Positions 47,625 to 60,074 of a DNA stretch of 64,000 bases are shown piece after piece. Positions within the stretch are counted from its first letter, which is position 1, and each line of letters begins with the position of its first letter. The DNA lies in the NCBI RefSeq assembly GCF_036417845.1, contig NC_089981.1, positions 8,077,501-8,141,500 on the forward strand, read 5' to 3'. Both the position numbers and the translations under genes were made by a program. This stretch comes from Apteryx mantelli. Lineage: Eukaryota > Chordata > Aves > Apterygiformes > Apterygidae. The notes under the pieces were generated by a model. That model was not told where the DNA came from and ran no database searches. It was given only the letters and a program-made list of their open reading frames with translations.

Positions 47625-50600
47625 ACCAAAGAAAGCATTTGGGGGCAAAGAAAGCATTTGGGGGCACAATTTTGAGTGTCAGTGAAAAAAAAGAGTTATT
47701 CAGTAATAATTCCTGTACGCAGGATAACTCCTAGCCCAACAGGGCACATCTACAGGCCCAGGCAAAGGAAGAAACATGTATTCCAAGGGAATAGCTGGAA
47801 CAGCTACTCCTGCAGGAAGGAAGAGATGTGAAGATGGAAGATTAAATCATCTCAGAGCCAGTCACAGCTGCCACAGGGAGGTTAGTTGTAGCAGCTAAGG
47901 TTCTCCACAAGGACGAAGGAGCCACGAGGAGCCGCGGGACCCTGACTCCTACCTTGCCAGGAGGAAAAGAGCAAATGAGCTGCGTGAGGGAGAAAGACAT
48001 CTGTGTAATGCACTCTGAAAGTAACTAAAGCACTTTCTTTTTCCTTCCTTCACTTCATGTTCCCTATAAACACTTGCTTGCACTTGTGTTGCACCTTAAC
48101 ATGGCTTAAGTGTGATTCAAGATAAGAAGGTGTTCCCTGCACAGGAGAGCGGCAGATCTACAGACCAAACCCTGGGACAATGTCGGAAATGCTCTGGTTC
48201 CCCGAATGTCCTCTGCTCTATGCAGGGGGTGGCAGAGTGGGTTCCCATTTCACAGGCACGCACCAGCACACTGCGGACGTCTCAGTGTCTTCTCCTCACT
48301 GTGGTGGGTTATGTGGATGGCAGCCAGCAGGACGGAACTGGGATAAATCGTGATTCTCAAGGCTTAGAGGGATAGTGTCCCTCAGGCCTGGGCCAGCATG
48401 TCCCTCACCCAGCATTCACACTCTGTGGACACAGCTAAAGGTGGGACCATCCCCACCTATTTGTAGCAGTCTAAATTCTTTTTGCAGTGAAGGACAGTTG
48501 TCTAGCTGAGCACCATTGTCAACAGAGAGGGACAGGTGCCTTCAGAGGTTGCTCTGTCTCACCCTGTGTGGGGCAGGTAGAAAGACAGATGGGACCCACT
48601 GACCCCCTTCATACTGAAACTGCTGAGGGGTTAGGGCACACGGCCAGTTCAAGCTAAGGCTTATAGTTTTTAAACTGTTTTTTTTTTTTTTAAATCTTTT
48701 GGGGAAGAACGCCATGATTTTTCTGATTTCTCTTCTGGCTGCCGGATGCTAGCAGGCAACAGCAGGACCATAGCTTATGGAAGGCATCATCAACAACAAC
48801 AACAACATTTGATTCCTCTACACATTGGCCCAGATTCTTATAATGACTTAATATGAGGACTAACCAGCTGCTTCTATATTTTGCATTGTCTGAGTAAAAA
48901 TACCTGGCAAGTAGTGAGGCCTGACCACAAACATTATTAAAATCTTGAAATGATTTCCTCGTTTACTTCTTGTTTCAAACGTGTACAGACCAGATGTCTA
49001 AGTGCCAACAGTCCTATAGCACAGTTATAATATCTATTTATGCTGCAAACGTGCAATGGTAAGAGCAAGTTAATAAGAAAGAAGAAAGCATATGTGAAAT
49101 ATTGGCTTAGAAGGGAAAAAGTATCTGACACGTGTAAGAGACATCTTTATTCAAAAAATGTTTGATTGCAAGGGTAATGTGAACACAAACTCTTGCAAAT
49201 GGTCAGCCATGACATTGATTTTAAATAGAAATGTTTCCAAAAGAAGCACATAGCTAATACTAAATGAAGTCCATTTATCTGGACAGCATTGGAAAGCAAG
49301 CAAGAAAGCAAGCAAAGCCCCCCACAATGTGACATGGTCTAGGTGATCACGCTCCAGAGTCACCCTGTAGAGATTACTCTAATAGCTGTCCAAAATATAT
49401 ATTTGAGCTCCCCGTCCACTGCTTCTTTCTGACAAAGAAAACTTCACATGCCTCTGGGATCTCATTGCTTCTGGTAAGCTTGTGCTTCTGCTGTGCAATT
49501 TACTTGAAATATTTCTGCCACAACTTCCCCATCTGGAGAGAGAGAGAGAGAGAGAGAGAGTTGTTCTTGCAGATGCTCTTGGAAGTTGTTCTTGCAGAAT
49601 GAGAAATGGAGCTAGACATTCAGGCTGTCCGTTTCATCCTCTGTAGTTTTCAGCCCTGGCAGAGGTGTGGACTGCTCTCGTGACACACAAGAAGCAGCTT
49701 GGAGCTGAGAGGTTTTGATGAAACTGCCTGAAGTGGTCCGAGAGGTCATCAGAGGAGAATAGCAGGCAAACTGTTGGAGACTAGCAAATATAAACTGTGT
49801 AAGTTTTCTGATCTTGCTTCTTTGTTTTGTTCAAGCATGACTATGAAATCCTGCCTTTGAAAAGAGGCATTATTGTTGAGTGACTTTTGTGAGATGCATT
49901 TTATTAAGTAGAAAGAACTCAATTTTTTTTTACCCTTTCTTTTAATTGGTGTCTTCTTTCCTTATTTTTCAGTTATATGCCATTTCCAGAAATATCTGTC
50001 AAAAGGAAGTTTCTGGTGTTACAGAGTCAAGAAGTCAATAGGTAGCTGCAGCACTTCCTATGTACTCAATCTTAACTTTGGGATTAAGATCCCAAAGGAC
50101 TTGCCAGTATTGTGGACATTGTTATGCAGCTTTTGCTGTCTATCTTTTCAGTGTAGAAACTGAACACTAGTGATACTTGCGTACTGCACTAGAGTGCAGC
50201 AAAGGTGAATACAAGGGTGTTGGTGAGTAAAGGAGATTCAGCAGCGGTGTATTTATTACCCCAGGGGCATCACAGGTGTGTTTATGGGGGTTTCCATGCC
50301 CAGTCCAGAACTTGGCTGAGGTGTACAAAAACCTTACTGACACATCGTTAATGCAGATTATCTCCAGTATTCACCCATGTACTGTAGGAAAGGTGGTCTG
50401 AGGAAATACAAGCCCGCTCTTTTGGAGACTGAGGTCGCAACCCAGAAACTCATGAGCAATAACTGGAACCAATCCACACAAGATGTAGCCCAGTACAGCA
50501 CATATAGGACAATGACTCTCCTGCTTCAGGTTTCCTGGCATGCCTTGAACATGGTCTGATTTCACTTAGGGCGCCTTAAAGACAGTTTGTCTGTTTAAAG

Positions 50601-51184
50601 ACATCTCTGCTAAACAGACATGAGGTAGGTGTCCACTTTACCGCCTCCAGAAGGATCTACACTGATAGCTGAAGTGATGTTAATTAGCCAGCTGCCTTGT
50701 GTCATGATGTGAATACTGATGGTTGCACAAAAATGCATGGACATTCTACCAGAGTCAGAGAGCACTAGTAAGGACTAGTTCTGTTGAATTCCTTCAGAGG
50801 GTTGAAAAAGAAGGTACGTTCACTGCCTGAGCAGAATTCCTTAGGGAATGACTAATGTGTTGAGACTCAAGTCAAAACATGCACTATCCTTCTCAGTCGG
50901 TTTTTGATTTCCAAACCAACACAACAAAAGTGGATGTTTAGGGAGCCTAGTAACTAGTCTTCCTTTTTAAAAGGGGCAAAGATCAGAAATATGAATCTGG
51001 AGGATATTTCCACCAACTCCCTCAAATAAATAAACGGAGCTCGCTAATACACACTTCAGTAATACATTCTGAGTTAGATATCAACTGTCACTCCTTGAGA
51101 GAAGCATTGACTTTGAAAGGAAACTTTCCCCAAAAGGCATAAAAGGGAATACATTGATATTGAACATACCAGTGATCGACATGG
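47625..51184. other. Intergenic, no recognisable gene
   Basis: About 3.5 kb with short unrecognised frames, a (CAA)n run at 48790-48807 and a (GA)n run at 49534-49560. Confidence 0.5.
49534..49560. repeat. (GA)n microsatellite
   Basis: About thirteen perfect GA units. Confidence 0.95.
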
Positions 51185-51239
51185 ATGTGTACTGATAACA
51201 CTGTGTTTCTAATGCCATCACAGGTGGCTTTATTCTGTG

Positions 51240-51577
51240 CTTCAGGTCCTGTCTACGTGACGTATATAAAGAACAAAAACAATGTGACGGAGTTTGTCTT
51301 CCAGGGACTCACACAAGATGATGCATTAGCAAAAGTATGCTTCACATTCTTCTTAGTCTTCTATGCCACTGTTATTCTTGGAAACCTGCTTAGCATCATC
51401 ACTATACAGAACAGTCAACAGCTGGACTCTCCCACCCCATGCTTCTTCCTGAGCTGCTTGTCCTTTGTAGATATCAGTTACTCTACTGTCACAGTTCCCA
51501 AACTCATTTATGACCTTCTTGCTGAAAAGACCATCTCTTTTGTGGGCTGCATAGCACAGCTCTTTGGGGTCCATCTC
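51240..51577 (+). pseudogene. Olfactory receptor fragment, family 4-like, TM1-TM3 only
   Basis: NNVTEFVFQGLTQDD, then GNLLSIITIQNSQQLDSP (TM1/loop 1), FFLSCLSFVDISYSTVTVPK (TM2) and KTISFVGCIAQLFGVHL (start of TM3) match the intact OR at 44.2 kb. After HL the sequence becomes unrelated and no TM4-TM7 is found downstream. PMYFFL reads PTPCFFL, and no ATG lies at the usual place before NNVTEF (ACG sits there). The OR was truncated by a deletion or rearrangement. Confidence 0.92.
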
Positions 51578-53881
51578 AACCATGGGGAGGCAAAGAGAAG
51601 TGTTCAGGAGGGACTTTTCAGGAATGTTGTTCTATTTTTAGCATGCCTGTTCAGAGCAGAACTGAAACTAAATTCAAGGTTTCATGTAGCTCTCATCTTT
51701 CTTTGGAAACTGTCAGTCAAAAGGATGTGAGGATATTGTCACCAGTCAAACCCTAGCCTTTGGGGTGGTATTGTGGCTTTTACCTTTAGACACCTTAGAG
51801 CTGTGTAAGTCTCAGGTCTAGGCTTCTCCTGGCATTAAGAGGAATAACTAAGTATTTTGAGGGGTTATGCTTTCCCACTAGCTCCTACGAGCTTCAGAGA
51901 GTGGTGTCTGGCTCACGTTTCTACACAAAAAAAGTGATGGTGGTGCTAAGCTTCCAAGAGAAAGCCAATCCTTCAGGATGGCACAGCAATCCGCTTTAGG
52001 CCAGTTTCCATAAGGATGCAATACAGACTGCAGGGTTTCTTGGGGAAAAATGTGAAGGACTGCTGGCCCAAGTTTCTGCTTTCTCCTGTGTTTACTGCTC
52101 CACTGCCTCTCTCCCTCTCTCACCCTCCAGCACTCTCCTCCCTGCTCTTCCATATCCTTGTATCCTTACGCAGCTGATAAAAATCCCCAGGAAGGGATAA
52201 GCAGCAGCTCATAACAGTCCAGATTCCTGACCAGTTAACTGCCAGGGCAGATGTACTCGCACTTTACTAAGCTGAATGGGAAAAGCAGAAAAATAGTATC
52301 TGTACTTTTAAGTTTCGTGTAATTGTGTCATCTTAAGTAGCATTAGCATATTACTTCCCCTCTCAGATCACATCTGTTCTTTTAAGAAGAAAGAGAGTGA
52401 ATGGCCTGTTGGGGATTACCTCTGAAATGACAGATGACACGGAAAGTGTATAAGAGACCATGCAGTCAGCTTTGGCCCCAGCTCTCTATTTATTTGGCTG
52501 AATTTCTTGCATTAACCCTATCAGCCCGTTTTACTGCAGGGATGTGTCACACTACTTGAGAGTCATGCTCAAAGTGAGATGATGTCCTTGACAGGTCGAT
52601 CCTGCCTGTATTCTCCCTGTGATCCTCCAGAAGATGTTCTGGATTACTTCTGGCCAGGTTTTCACAGGGCCCTCGCAGGTCTTTGGAGCAGATTCCAGGA
52701 GAAAGGGGACCGCCTGCTGTGTGCCTTCCTTCGCTGCCCCCGCAGGCTCTTGTGTGTCTGATAGAGCCTCACTGCCTCCCCAGCTTGCTGCTTTTTTTAC
52801 AGGAGTGCTTCTGGCCTGCAAGGGGGCTTGGCTCTACCCAGCAACCTTTGCCAGCAAATCAGGTGGTCGACCCACTGCACCTCCTGCTACCTCCTTTGCA
52901 AGGTCAGGGCTAGCCAAGTTCTCTCCTACCTCTAGTGGCTTCTTTGGGATGGGAATTTGTCAGTCTTCCCTTCTCTCTGCCCTGAGGAACTTCCTGCACA
53001 GTCCTGTGCCCCACAGATGGTGGGAGTTTTGTGGCAGCAGAGGGACCCTCTTCGTTATTCCCTCAGGATTCCTTCCTTTGAACTCTGACACACTCACATC
53101 CCTTTTCTCTTTTGTGTTCTCACAACCTGCACGCTGCCTCACCCTGCATCTCTTCCTTTTTCAGGGAGAGCTTTCAGTTTGTGGCTGGAGGGAGGTTGGC
53201 CTGTTCCTTCTGGTAAGCAGGGACAGCATCCAGGCAGACACCTGGGGAAAAGCACTCAAGCAGAGGAGAACATATATTCCCATATAGCTCTCCCTTCCTT
53301 CAATACATTGTGGTCATTCTTCCTTCCACATTTCTTTTAGAAAACCTTCTTTTTTTCCCAAAAATGAATGTTGAGGGGTGGGGAGAGATCCCTTGTATGG
53401 TTTATTGCCAAAAATAATTGTTTTTGAAATTATTTTTGACCAGACACTTTTGACAATATGTGATCTATGCAATGGCTTTAGGAGCAAGCAAATTGATGGA
53501 GAAGGAGCTGAGATTTTTGCTCTCAATTAGCGTGAAGGTTGAAAGCAAGAAGCAAACAAAGACCAAGCTGACACATTTCAAGATGGTGTTTAATAAATTT
53601 AGCACCCAAGGACAGTGACAGTAAGCAGAGTTAGAAAGCTATGCAGCCTGCTTCTCATGCCATATTGTGCAGGAGTCTAAATGAACAAAGGGCATTTGAA
53701 TATCGGTTAATGTAGCAGACTAGCAACATGGCTTGGGATAACCCTAAATTAAAGCCTTATGTTCACTTCCCCCCCGCCCCGATTTCTAGAGTCCAATGGT
53801 TTAAAGGAATCTTCATAGTCTTCCTCTCTCTTTCCTTTTGTCTCCACTGCAGAAGGTGTTCAGGCGAAAGAAGGGATGAAT
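51578..53881. other. Between the OR fragment and the MRGPR; one long unexplained open frame
   Basis: No known gene. A plus-strand frame 52619-53287 (222 codons, Ser/Phe/Pro-rich, no domain recognised) is the only long one. A shadow frame on the other strand overlaps it, and the local sequence is CT-rich. Confidence 0.4.
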
Positions 53882-54835
53882 TTAAGAGGGCATAGTTATT
53901 GTTCTGTGGCTTTCCCATTCATCTTTGTCATCTGCTGAATCTTTAAAGGCCCTCTGGAAGGCCAGCCTGAGGGTGAGCCGAATCCTCCGATCCCTGTAGC
54001 TGCCCAGAATGAAGTAAAGAACTGGATTGAGGCTGCTATTGATGCAGGACAGCACAAAACCAATCTCTGGGGAGTAGAGAAATTTATAGCCCCAGAAGTC
54101 AAAGAGGATCAGGACGCTCAGCGGAACAGCAAAAATGAGGAAGAAGAGGATGGTGAGCATAATCAGGGTGAAGAGCCTGCCTGTTTGGAGGTGCTGGGAG
54201 CTGCACTTGCCTTTGAGGAAGAGGGTGAGGCTGAATACCAGCATGAGGGGCGTGCAGAAGAGGAAGTCCAGGACTCCAGTGGTGATGAGGAGTATGTGGC
54301 AGTTGCTAGAGGGGCGAACAGTGCTAGAAACTTACCCCAGCATGTTCAGCAGCAGCGAGAGGCTCCAGAGCAGGCCGGAGATGATGCCGGACAAGTGCTT
54401 TGGGCAATGACTTCGGCACCAGATGGGACAGAGGACAGACAGGCACCTCTCAATGCTGATGGCTGTCAGGAGATAGAAGCCAGTCCCGTACGTGAAAAGA
54501 TCCAGGAAGAGGAATATCCCAAACTGCACTCCCACATTGAAGTGCATCAGGCACTGAACTGTTTCGATGACAATGCAGAGCAGGTAGCCAAAGTCAGCGG
54601 CAGCCACGTTCAGGATGTAGACAGTGAAGCGGTTCCTCCGGATGCGGAAGCCAAGGTACCACAGGACCGTGCCATTTCCCACCATGCCAGAGGCAGAGCT
54701 GATGAGGCAGAAGCTCTCCATGAACTTGAGGAGAGCATATGACGGCTCTGCCTTTTGCACAGTCCCACTGTAATTAGCCCCTTCAGCCAGGCTGGTTGTA
54801 TTTGGAAGGAAGGTTGATGTAGTTTTAGCACCCAT
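53882..54835 (-). pseudogene. MRGPR (Mas-related GPCR, H-like) with a single internal stop
   Basis: Reading down from ATG at 54835 (MGAKTTST): NTTS and NYSG glycosylation sites, GMVGNGTVLWYLGF (TM1), FTVYILNVAAADFGYL (TM2), ISIERCLSVLCPIW (TM3 end), HLSGIISGLLWSLSL (TM4), a TAA stop at 54334-54332 in loop 2, then in the same frame LITTGVLDFLF (TM5), RLFTLIMLTILFFLI (TM6) and NSSLNPVLYFILGSY (TM7), with a C-tail to the stop at 53882. The total is 317 codons, normal for the family. A splice acceptor TTTGCTTACAG lies 56 nt before the ATG. One nonsense codon is the only lesion seen, so this is either a very recent pseudogene, a segregating null or a sequencing error. The plus-strand frame 54185-54742 is a shadow. 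Confidence 0.93.
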
Positions 54836-54891
54836 AATGAAGGCTTCACTGTGAAGTACTGATCTGTCACTGTCTCTGATTTCACACAGAC

Positions 54892-54893
54892 CT
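54892..54893 (-). promoter_or_regulatory. Splice acceptor of the minus-strand MRGPR coding exon
   Basis: TTTGCTTACAG on the minus strand, 56 nt upstream of the ATG. Confidence 0.6.
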
Positions 54894-54899
54894 GTAAGC

Positions 54900-57800
54900 A
54901 AAGAGCACAGAGGTGGTAGCTTGTGTGACTTTCTCTCATGATCATCTGGTGGTGTTTGCAATGCCTTTCCAGCTCTTTGTAGCCAGAGGTAGATTCAGGG
55001 AAGGATTGCTGTGTTTGGACTTGGAGCCCAGAGCTTCTATGTGTCATTTAAAACACCGTATCTGAGGCCAAATTGTGTGTGGCATGTAGGAAAAGCTAGA
55101 CTGCAATGTATGTGTCTCTTTTTGAACTTATTTCTTGAGGCTCCTTTTACAGCCAGTGGTGGGAAACAAGTAGGCTAAAATAAAGCAATGTTAGCTCAGA
55201 TTGATCATACCCAAAAAGTTCCTCATTTTCTTGTCTTAATAAAAAGGGAACCCAGGGATATTAGCTCAGATATAATTGTCTTTGCTTCATATAGCTAGGA
55301 TTAGGTGAGATGAATATTGTCAAAAGTGTATAAAAATTGTAGATAGTCAACATACAAATTTAAGCAGCATTAAATAGGACCGAGTTTTTCCTATCCATGC
55401 TCCCAGAAAACATCATCGAGTAGTCATATAGCTGGTAGTTTCTTATGTTGATGACTGATTTCTATTTTAATGAAACGCAGTTTAATGTGATTGGTTTGGC
55501 CTCTGGAGCCTTATGTATAGATAATAATTCAGTCTGACAGAGTCAGGCCTTACTAATTTCTTTCTCAGAAGTTTTAAGAAGCATGTGTAGGAGAAAGTGT
55601 CTGACCCTCACATGACATTGGAATTATGGCTTAAATAATTCTTTCACACCGTTCTGTCAATTCACCCTGCTCTCTCCCCATGATACTGGGATTTGAATGA
55701 GAATATTGCCCCCCAAAAAACCTCCAAAACCAAAGGTCCAGAAATAAAATTCACTCCACTTTTGTGCAATGAGGTCAAACTGTGTGACTCTTTCCTACTC
55801 GCCCTGCCAGCTGTTAATTTGGACGTGACAAGATAGAGAAGTGCCATGAAAGACAGCAGGAGATAGTCAAAAAGAAGAGAGAAACAAGTCAAAATAAGGA
55901 CAGTGGTGAAGAGGTGAATCATGGGATAATCTAACCGACACGAATAGTTCCTTACCCCTTTGTCAAATGCCACAGCAAGTGGGGAGACAGACTACCTGAA
56001 CGGGTGAAATGTGACAAATTGAAACATTATTGTTTCGTCTCAACAACCCACCCTGTCTCCAGTGCTACACGGAAAGACTATGCAGGTAATCTCCTCGTCC
56101 AGCTGATAGCCGGGGCAGTGGGGATAGTTTTGCCGCATGAGTCTGTGACAGGCATATACACCGGCAGTGCTTGGTTGAGAATCCGAGTGGAACCATTGCA
56201 CCTAACTTTGTCCTTTAAGAATACAAACATCTCATTGCACTTAGCTTATAAAGCTACCATTAGAATTAATGGAGGTTTAGGAGCCCCTGCAAGGGTAATA
56301 TTTTGGCCCTAAGATAGGTGTCTTAGGTGTGCACAGTCAGCTGCCTGTCTTTCTCTGCTGACTGCAGACACATCCCATGGTGCTAGTTTCACCTAGTGGC
56401 TTAACATCTGGATGGCTGAAGGCAGGTGAGGTGAACTGCACCCTTAATTTCATCACCACAGCTTGCAGGATGTGTCTGTTAGGGTTGACTGAACCCAGGG
56501 AACTTCTGGCACTGCGGCATGCTCTTTTGCAGGGAGCTAGAAGATTCCATCCTCAGCCATTATGGGACCTCGAGTGTTTCTAACATCAAGCCTTTAGAGC
56601 CTGTTAGATCCAAGAAAGAATATAAGTATGTACTTCTGAAACGGACTAAGGGAAATAAAAAGCATTGTCTCTTTCAGAAAGCAAGGAATGTCTGTTGTAG
56701 CACAGTTTGTTTCAGAACAGGCAGGTAAGTGCTGCATGTAACATCTGAGTCCAAACTCACCATCTGTTTCTTTATCTTAGTAGAGTAGCTTACTGCTTGC
56801 CCAACAGCACTCACAAGGCTACCTGCTCCCTGAACATCTGTAGCAAGCCCACTGAAAATATATGGCCTTATGACTGTGTCCACTTCCTCTCCATCTGGTT
56901 GTGGGGTCGCAGCAGATCTCCCACAATGAAAAATTATCAGACCTTGATCCACAGTAGAAAGTACCTGAAGCAGCCGCTAATTCTGTGAACCAAGTCTGCT
57001 GTGAGGAGAAAGGAAGACCCGATGGTTAGTGGTTACCCACCCTTTGGAGAATCCAGTTGCAGCACACTCCTCTGCCACAACGTCTCTGTGTGACCTGAAG
57101 CAATTTGCCAACTGATTTAAAGAGGACGCAACTATTTGAGTGGCACCTACCTCTGCCTTTGCCCACTCCAACCTTCTGACCAGGTGCTCACATTAAGAAA
57201 GTGGTGGTTTTACCTCCCTGCTGCCATCATCTCCACAAGGCAATTCACCCCACCTGAAATGTGGGTCATCCTCTGGAGGTGCCTCTCTCTCCATTGGGCA
57301 TTCAGGGAATGTCAGGTGATTACGTTTCTAGCTAAGGCATTTCAATCAGATTTCATAATGTTAAATAGCATCAGCCTGGGCCATTGATAGTGTACTGTCA
57401 CGTAGTGTCATACTGGTTGTAATGGACGCCCTGTGGAGATATGCCGAATCATCAAAAACTTTGCATTCCATATAATGCAAGTGAAGTAACCATCCTATGA
57501 CTTCCATAGACCATGCAAAAGCAAGTGGAAAAGTTGCTCACAGTTCTCGTATATCTCTTATAAGACTTTGGTAGACTCCTTTGGTAAGACTGCTGCCTCC
57601 AAAGCATATTCAAAACCTGAGTCTACTTCCTTAATGAAACTAATTAATGAAAGCCTGCATCAAATAGCAGCAGTCTAGCTGGTCTTTCTTTCCCTTGAGA
57701 TTAGACAGCCTTCCTGTGGTTTGCATGCTGAGTACAGTATAGTTCTTGTGGCAGCTGTTAGTCTGAACAAATTTGACACCACAATGACATCTCAATGTCT

Positions 57801-58679
57801 GGACACAGAGTTATGCTGTTGTGTTTTCTCAGCTAATCTTAATTGATCATCTAAGACCAAAACTGCTAGTGTTTGATCTCTGAAGAATGCCACCTTCTAT
57901 GACAGATGGGCAGTTAGGGCAATGCAATAGCATTTGTTCTTGGAAAAAGATCCCTAGAATGAAGATCTCCTTATCTTGAAGATGATCAAGACAATTGTGT
58001 AGCTATAGCCAATTTCTAACCAGCAGGAAAGGAAAATATTTGAGCTCCTTTCCCCCAGTTCTTTTTTCTCCTCCCTTCCCCTCACCATCTCTCCAAAATC
58101 ATGGCAGAAAGCAAGAGACAGAGGGCAATGGCAAAGACCGCTGCAGCCATCCAGGAGTTTCTCACCTTCTTGTGGGTTCCTTGGTATTTCAGGGACTATT
58201 TGCAGCAACTGCCTGGTGTGGATCTGCTGGTGAAAATTGTCACCTGAATTCTGTGACTGATGGTCCAGATAAAATCCTTGTGCTGTAAAATCAAATCCTG
58301 GTGCTGGGCTATTTAGACACTGTTAAAAAAGCCATGGTCATTTCAATGTGACGTCTGGAGAAACAGCCAGTCACTCTCTTGAGGAAGGATCTAGTTTGTT
58401 GTATGTGGTCACTTAGATTCCAACCACTTCCCCCTTCCCTCCCAGCACAGAACCTGTCACTGTCATGGCTTAGGAAATGCTTTTTCACTACTTCTCCCTT
58501 CCTCAGACAGTCTCACGATATAAAGAACACAAGAACTGTCTGTCCAAAGTTATAGCTTGACTCTTGCACCGATGCTTTGCTTCCCAGCTGCATCCATGAG
58601 CAGCTCTAGTTTCACAGACCTTGCAGAAGATGCTTTACTGCTGCACAGGGTCACACAGATTGAGAAATTGTCAGTCCTC
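54900..58679. other. Intergenic, no recognisable gene
   Basis: About 3.8 kb. A minus-strand frame at 55973-55662 has a hydrophobic Leu/Phe stretch but matches no receptor family that I recognise. Confidence 0.45.
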
Positions 58680-59335
58680 TTCCATAATGCCTGCTGCTGA
58701 TTTCACAACCTCCCTCAACACAACTTCTCATTCCCCAAGGGTCCACTGTCACTGCAGAACCTCCCTTAGCACACTCATCACTACCGAGTGTCCTCTTCTG
58801 ACCGCAAAACCTCTCCCAACACAAGCTGTCACCATACATTGTCCCCTACTACTTCACAGAACCTGTTCTACGGTAGGGTCTCCTTGAATTCTGTAGCCAG
58901 CCTTATGACACCTCAGCAGCCACAATTCTGCAACCTCTCCTAGTGTTACCCTTCAAAACACGATGCCCGCTTCTGATGTCACAATGTCTTTCAACACAGC
59001 TTAGCACCCACAGTATTACCTGCCACTTCATACGATCTTTCAGCACAGTCCCTCACCACACCTCAGGCACTTCTGATTTCACAAACTCCATGAAGACAGC
59101 CCCTGGCCATGTAGCATCCATTTCAAGTTTCACAACTTCCCTCTGCACCGTGCCTTGTCCCCATCCTGCCCATCATCAAATTCACAACACACATTCACCA
59201 TGGCTCTGTCAACAAACCCCTTGCCAGTATTCACTATCCAGCTGCAAAACCTCATTCATCTCACCATGCACAGTCCCTCCTTGTCCAAATCACAGCTCCC
59301 CAAGCATGACCTGCTGCCATAGTGGTGTCCAGAGC
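58680..59335. repeat. Degenerate minisatellite, ~50 bp period
   Basis: A pattern like 'GTCC-C-TTCTGATTTCACAACCTCCCTCAACACAGC-TCACCA' recurs about a dozen times with heavy divergence. Clear unit starts are 58741, 58790 and 58841 (spacing 49 and 51 bp). Later units fall near 58960, 59010, 59065 and 59115. Confidence 0.8.
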
Positions 59336-60049
59336 CAGGTGCCAAGGTAAGTGGAATGAAAATGGAGAAAAGACCTTTCTCCTTTGCTGGCACTAAGCAC
59401 ACCCCTATGGGGAATTATTTTGCAGCAGGAGGTAGCAGCAATGCTTCATTTGGACTTGTGCATTAAGTCACCTCTGGTAGTCCATTTGGCTAGGGAAACA
59501 AAAGGACATGAATGTGATGCTAGCCAAGTTGCTGCCATGTGTGCCACTGGGTACAGAAAGTGGCAGGCTGGTTCATACTAGGTTAGCAGGCCAGATGCTA
59601 TTGGCCTGATCTCTGGCTTCTGTCATCTGTTGTCCCTCTTCCTTTCCCAAAGACTGTAAGACTTTGTTTACCTTCTTACCCAATACTCTTGTTTCCTGTA
59701 GTGACTGCTGATAACCCTCATTAAGCTGCCCAAGACTCCAGGCGACAGTAAAAGGATATTTAAGTTAGGGGACTATTTTCACCAAGGCATTTCTTTACCA
59801 GTATTTATTCTCATTAACTGTAGAATTTCTGTTTTCACTGTGTAGATCACTGGCATTCTGTGCAGAGGAGATGGAGACATTAACTATGTTGCTCTCAGGC
59901 CATTCCACATTTCCAGAAATTTCAGCAAAACAAAGCAAAGGACAGTAGCTGAGACAATGTCTTTCCTGACATCCATGAGGCATAAGCTACAAATACACAG
60001 TAGAGTTGAGAGAAACGATGAATTTGACTTGGGCCTTGGTTGAGATGAT
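59336..60049. other. Intergenic, no recognisable gene
   Basis: Nothing recognised up to the left edge of duplication copy 2. Confidence 0.5.
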
Positions 60050-60065
60050 ATGCTGATATCAGCAT
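60050..60065. repeat. 16-bp perfect palindrome at the duplication breakpoint
   Basis: ATGCTGATATCAGCAT, a perfect inverted repeat 10 bp to the left of the start of duplication copy 2. Confidence 0.9.
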
Positions 60066-60074
60066 GTCTGTTTG

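Noticed and set aside
54305..54334. A 30-nt intron that would remove the MRGPR stop
   Set aside because: Too short for vertebrate splicing, and the reading-frame length of the receptor already fits without removing it. Kept only as a testable note.
54185..54742. 185-codon plus-strand acidic frame
   Set aside because: Antisense shadow of the minus-strand MRGPR.
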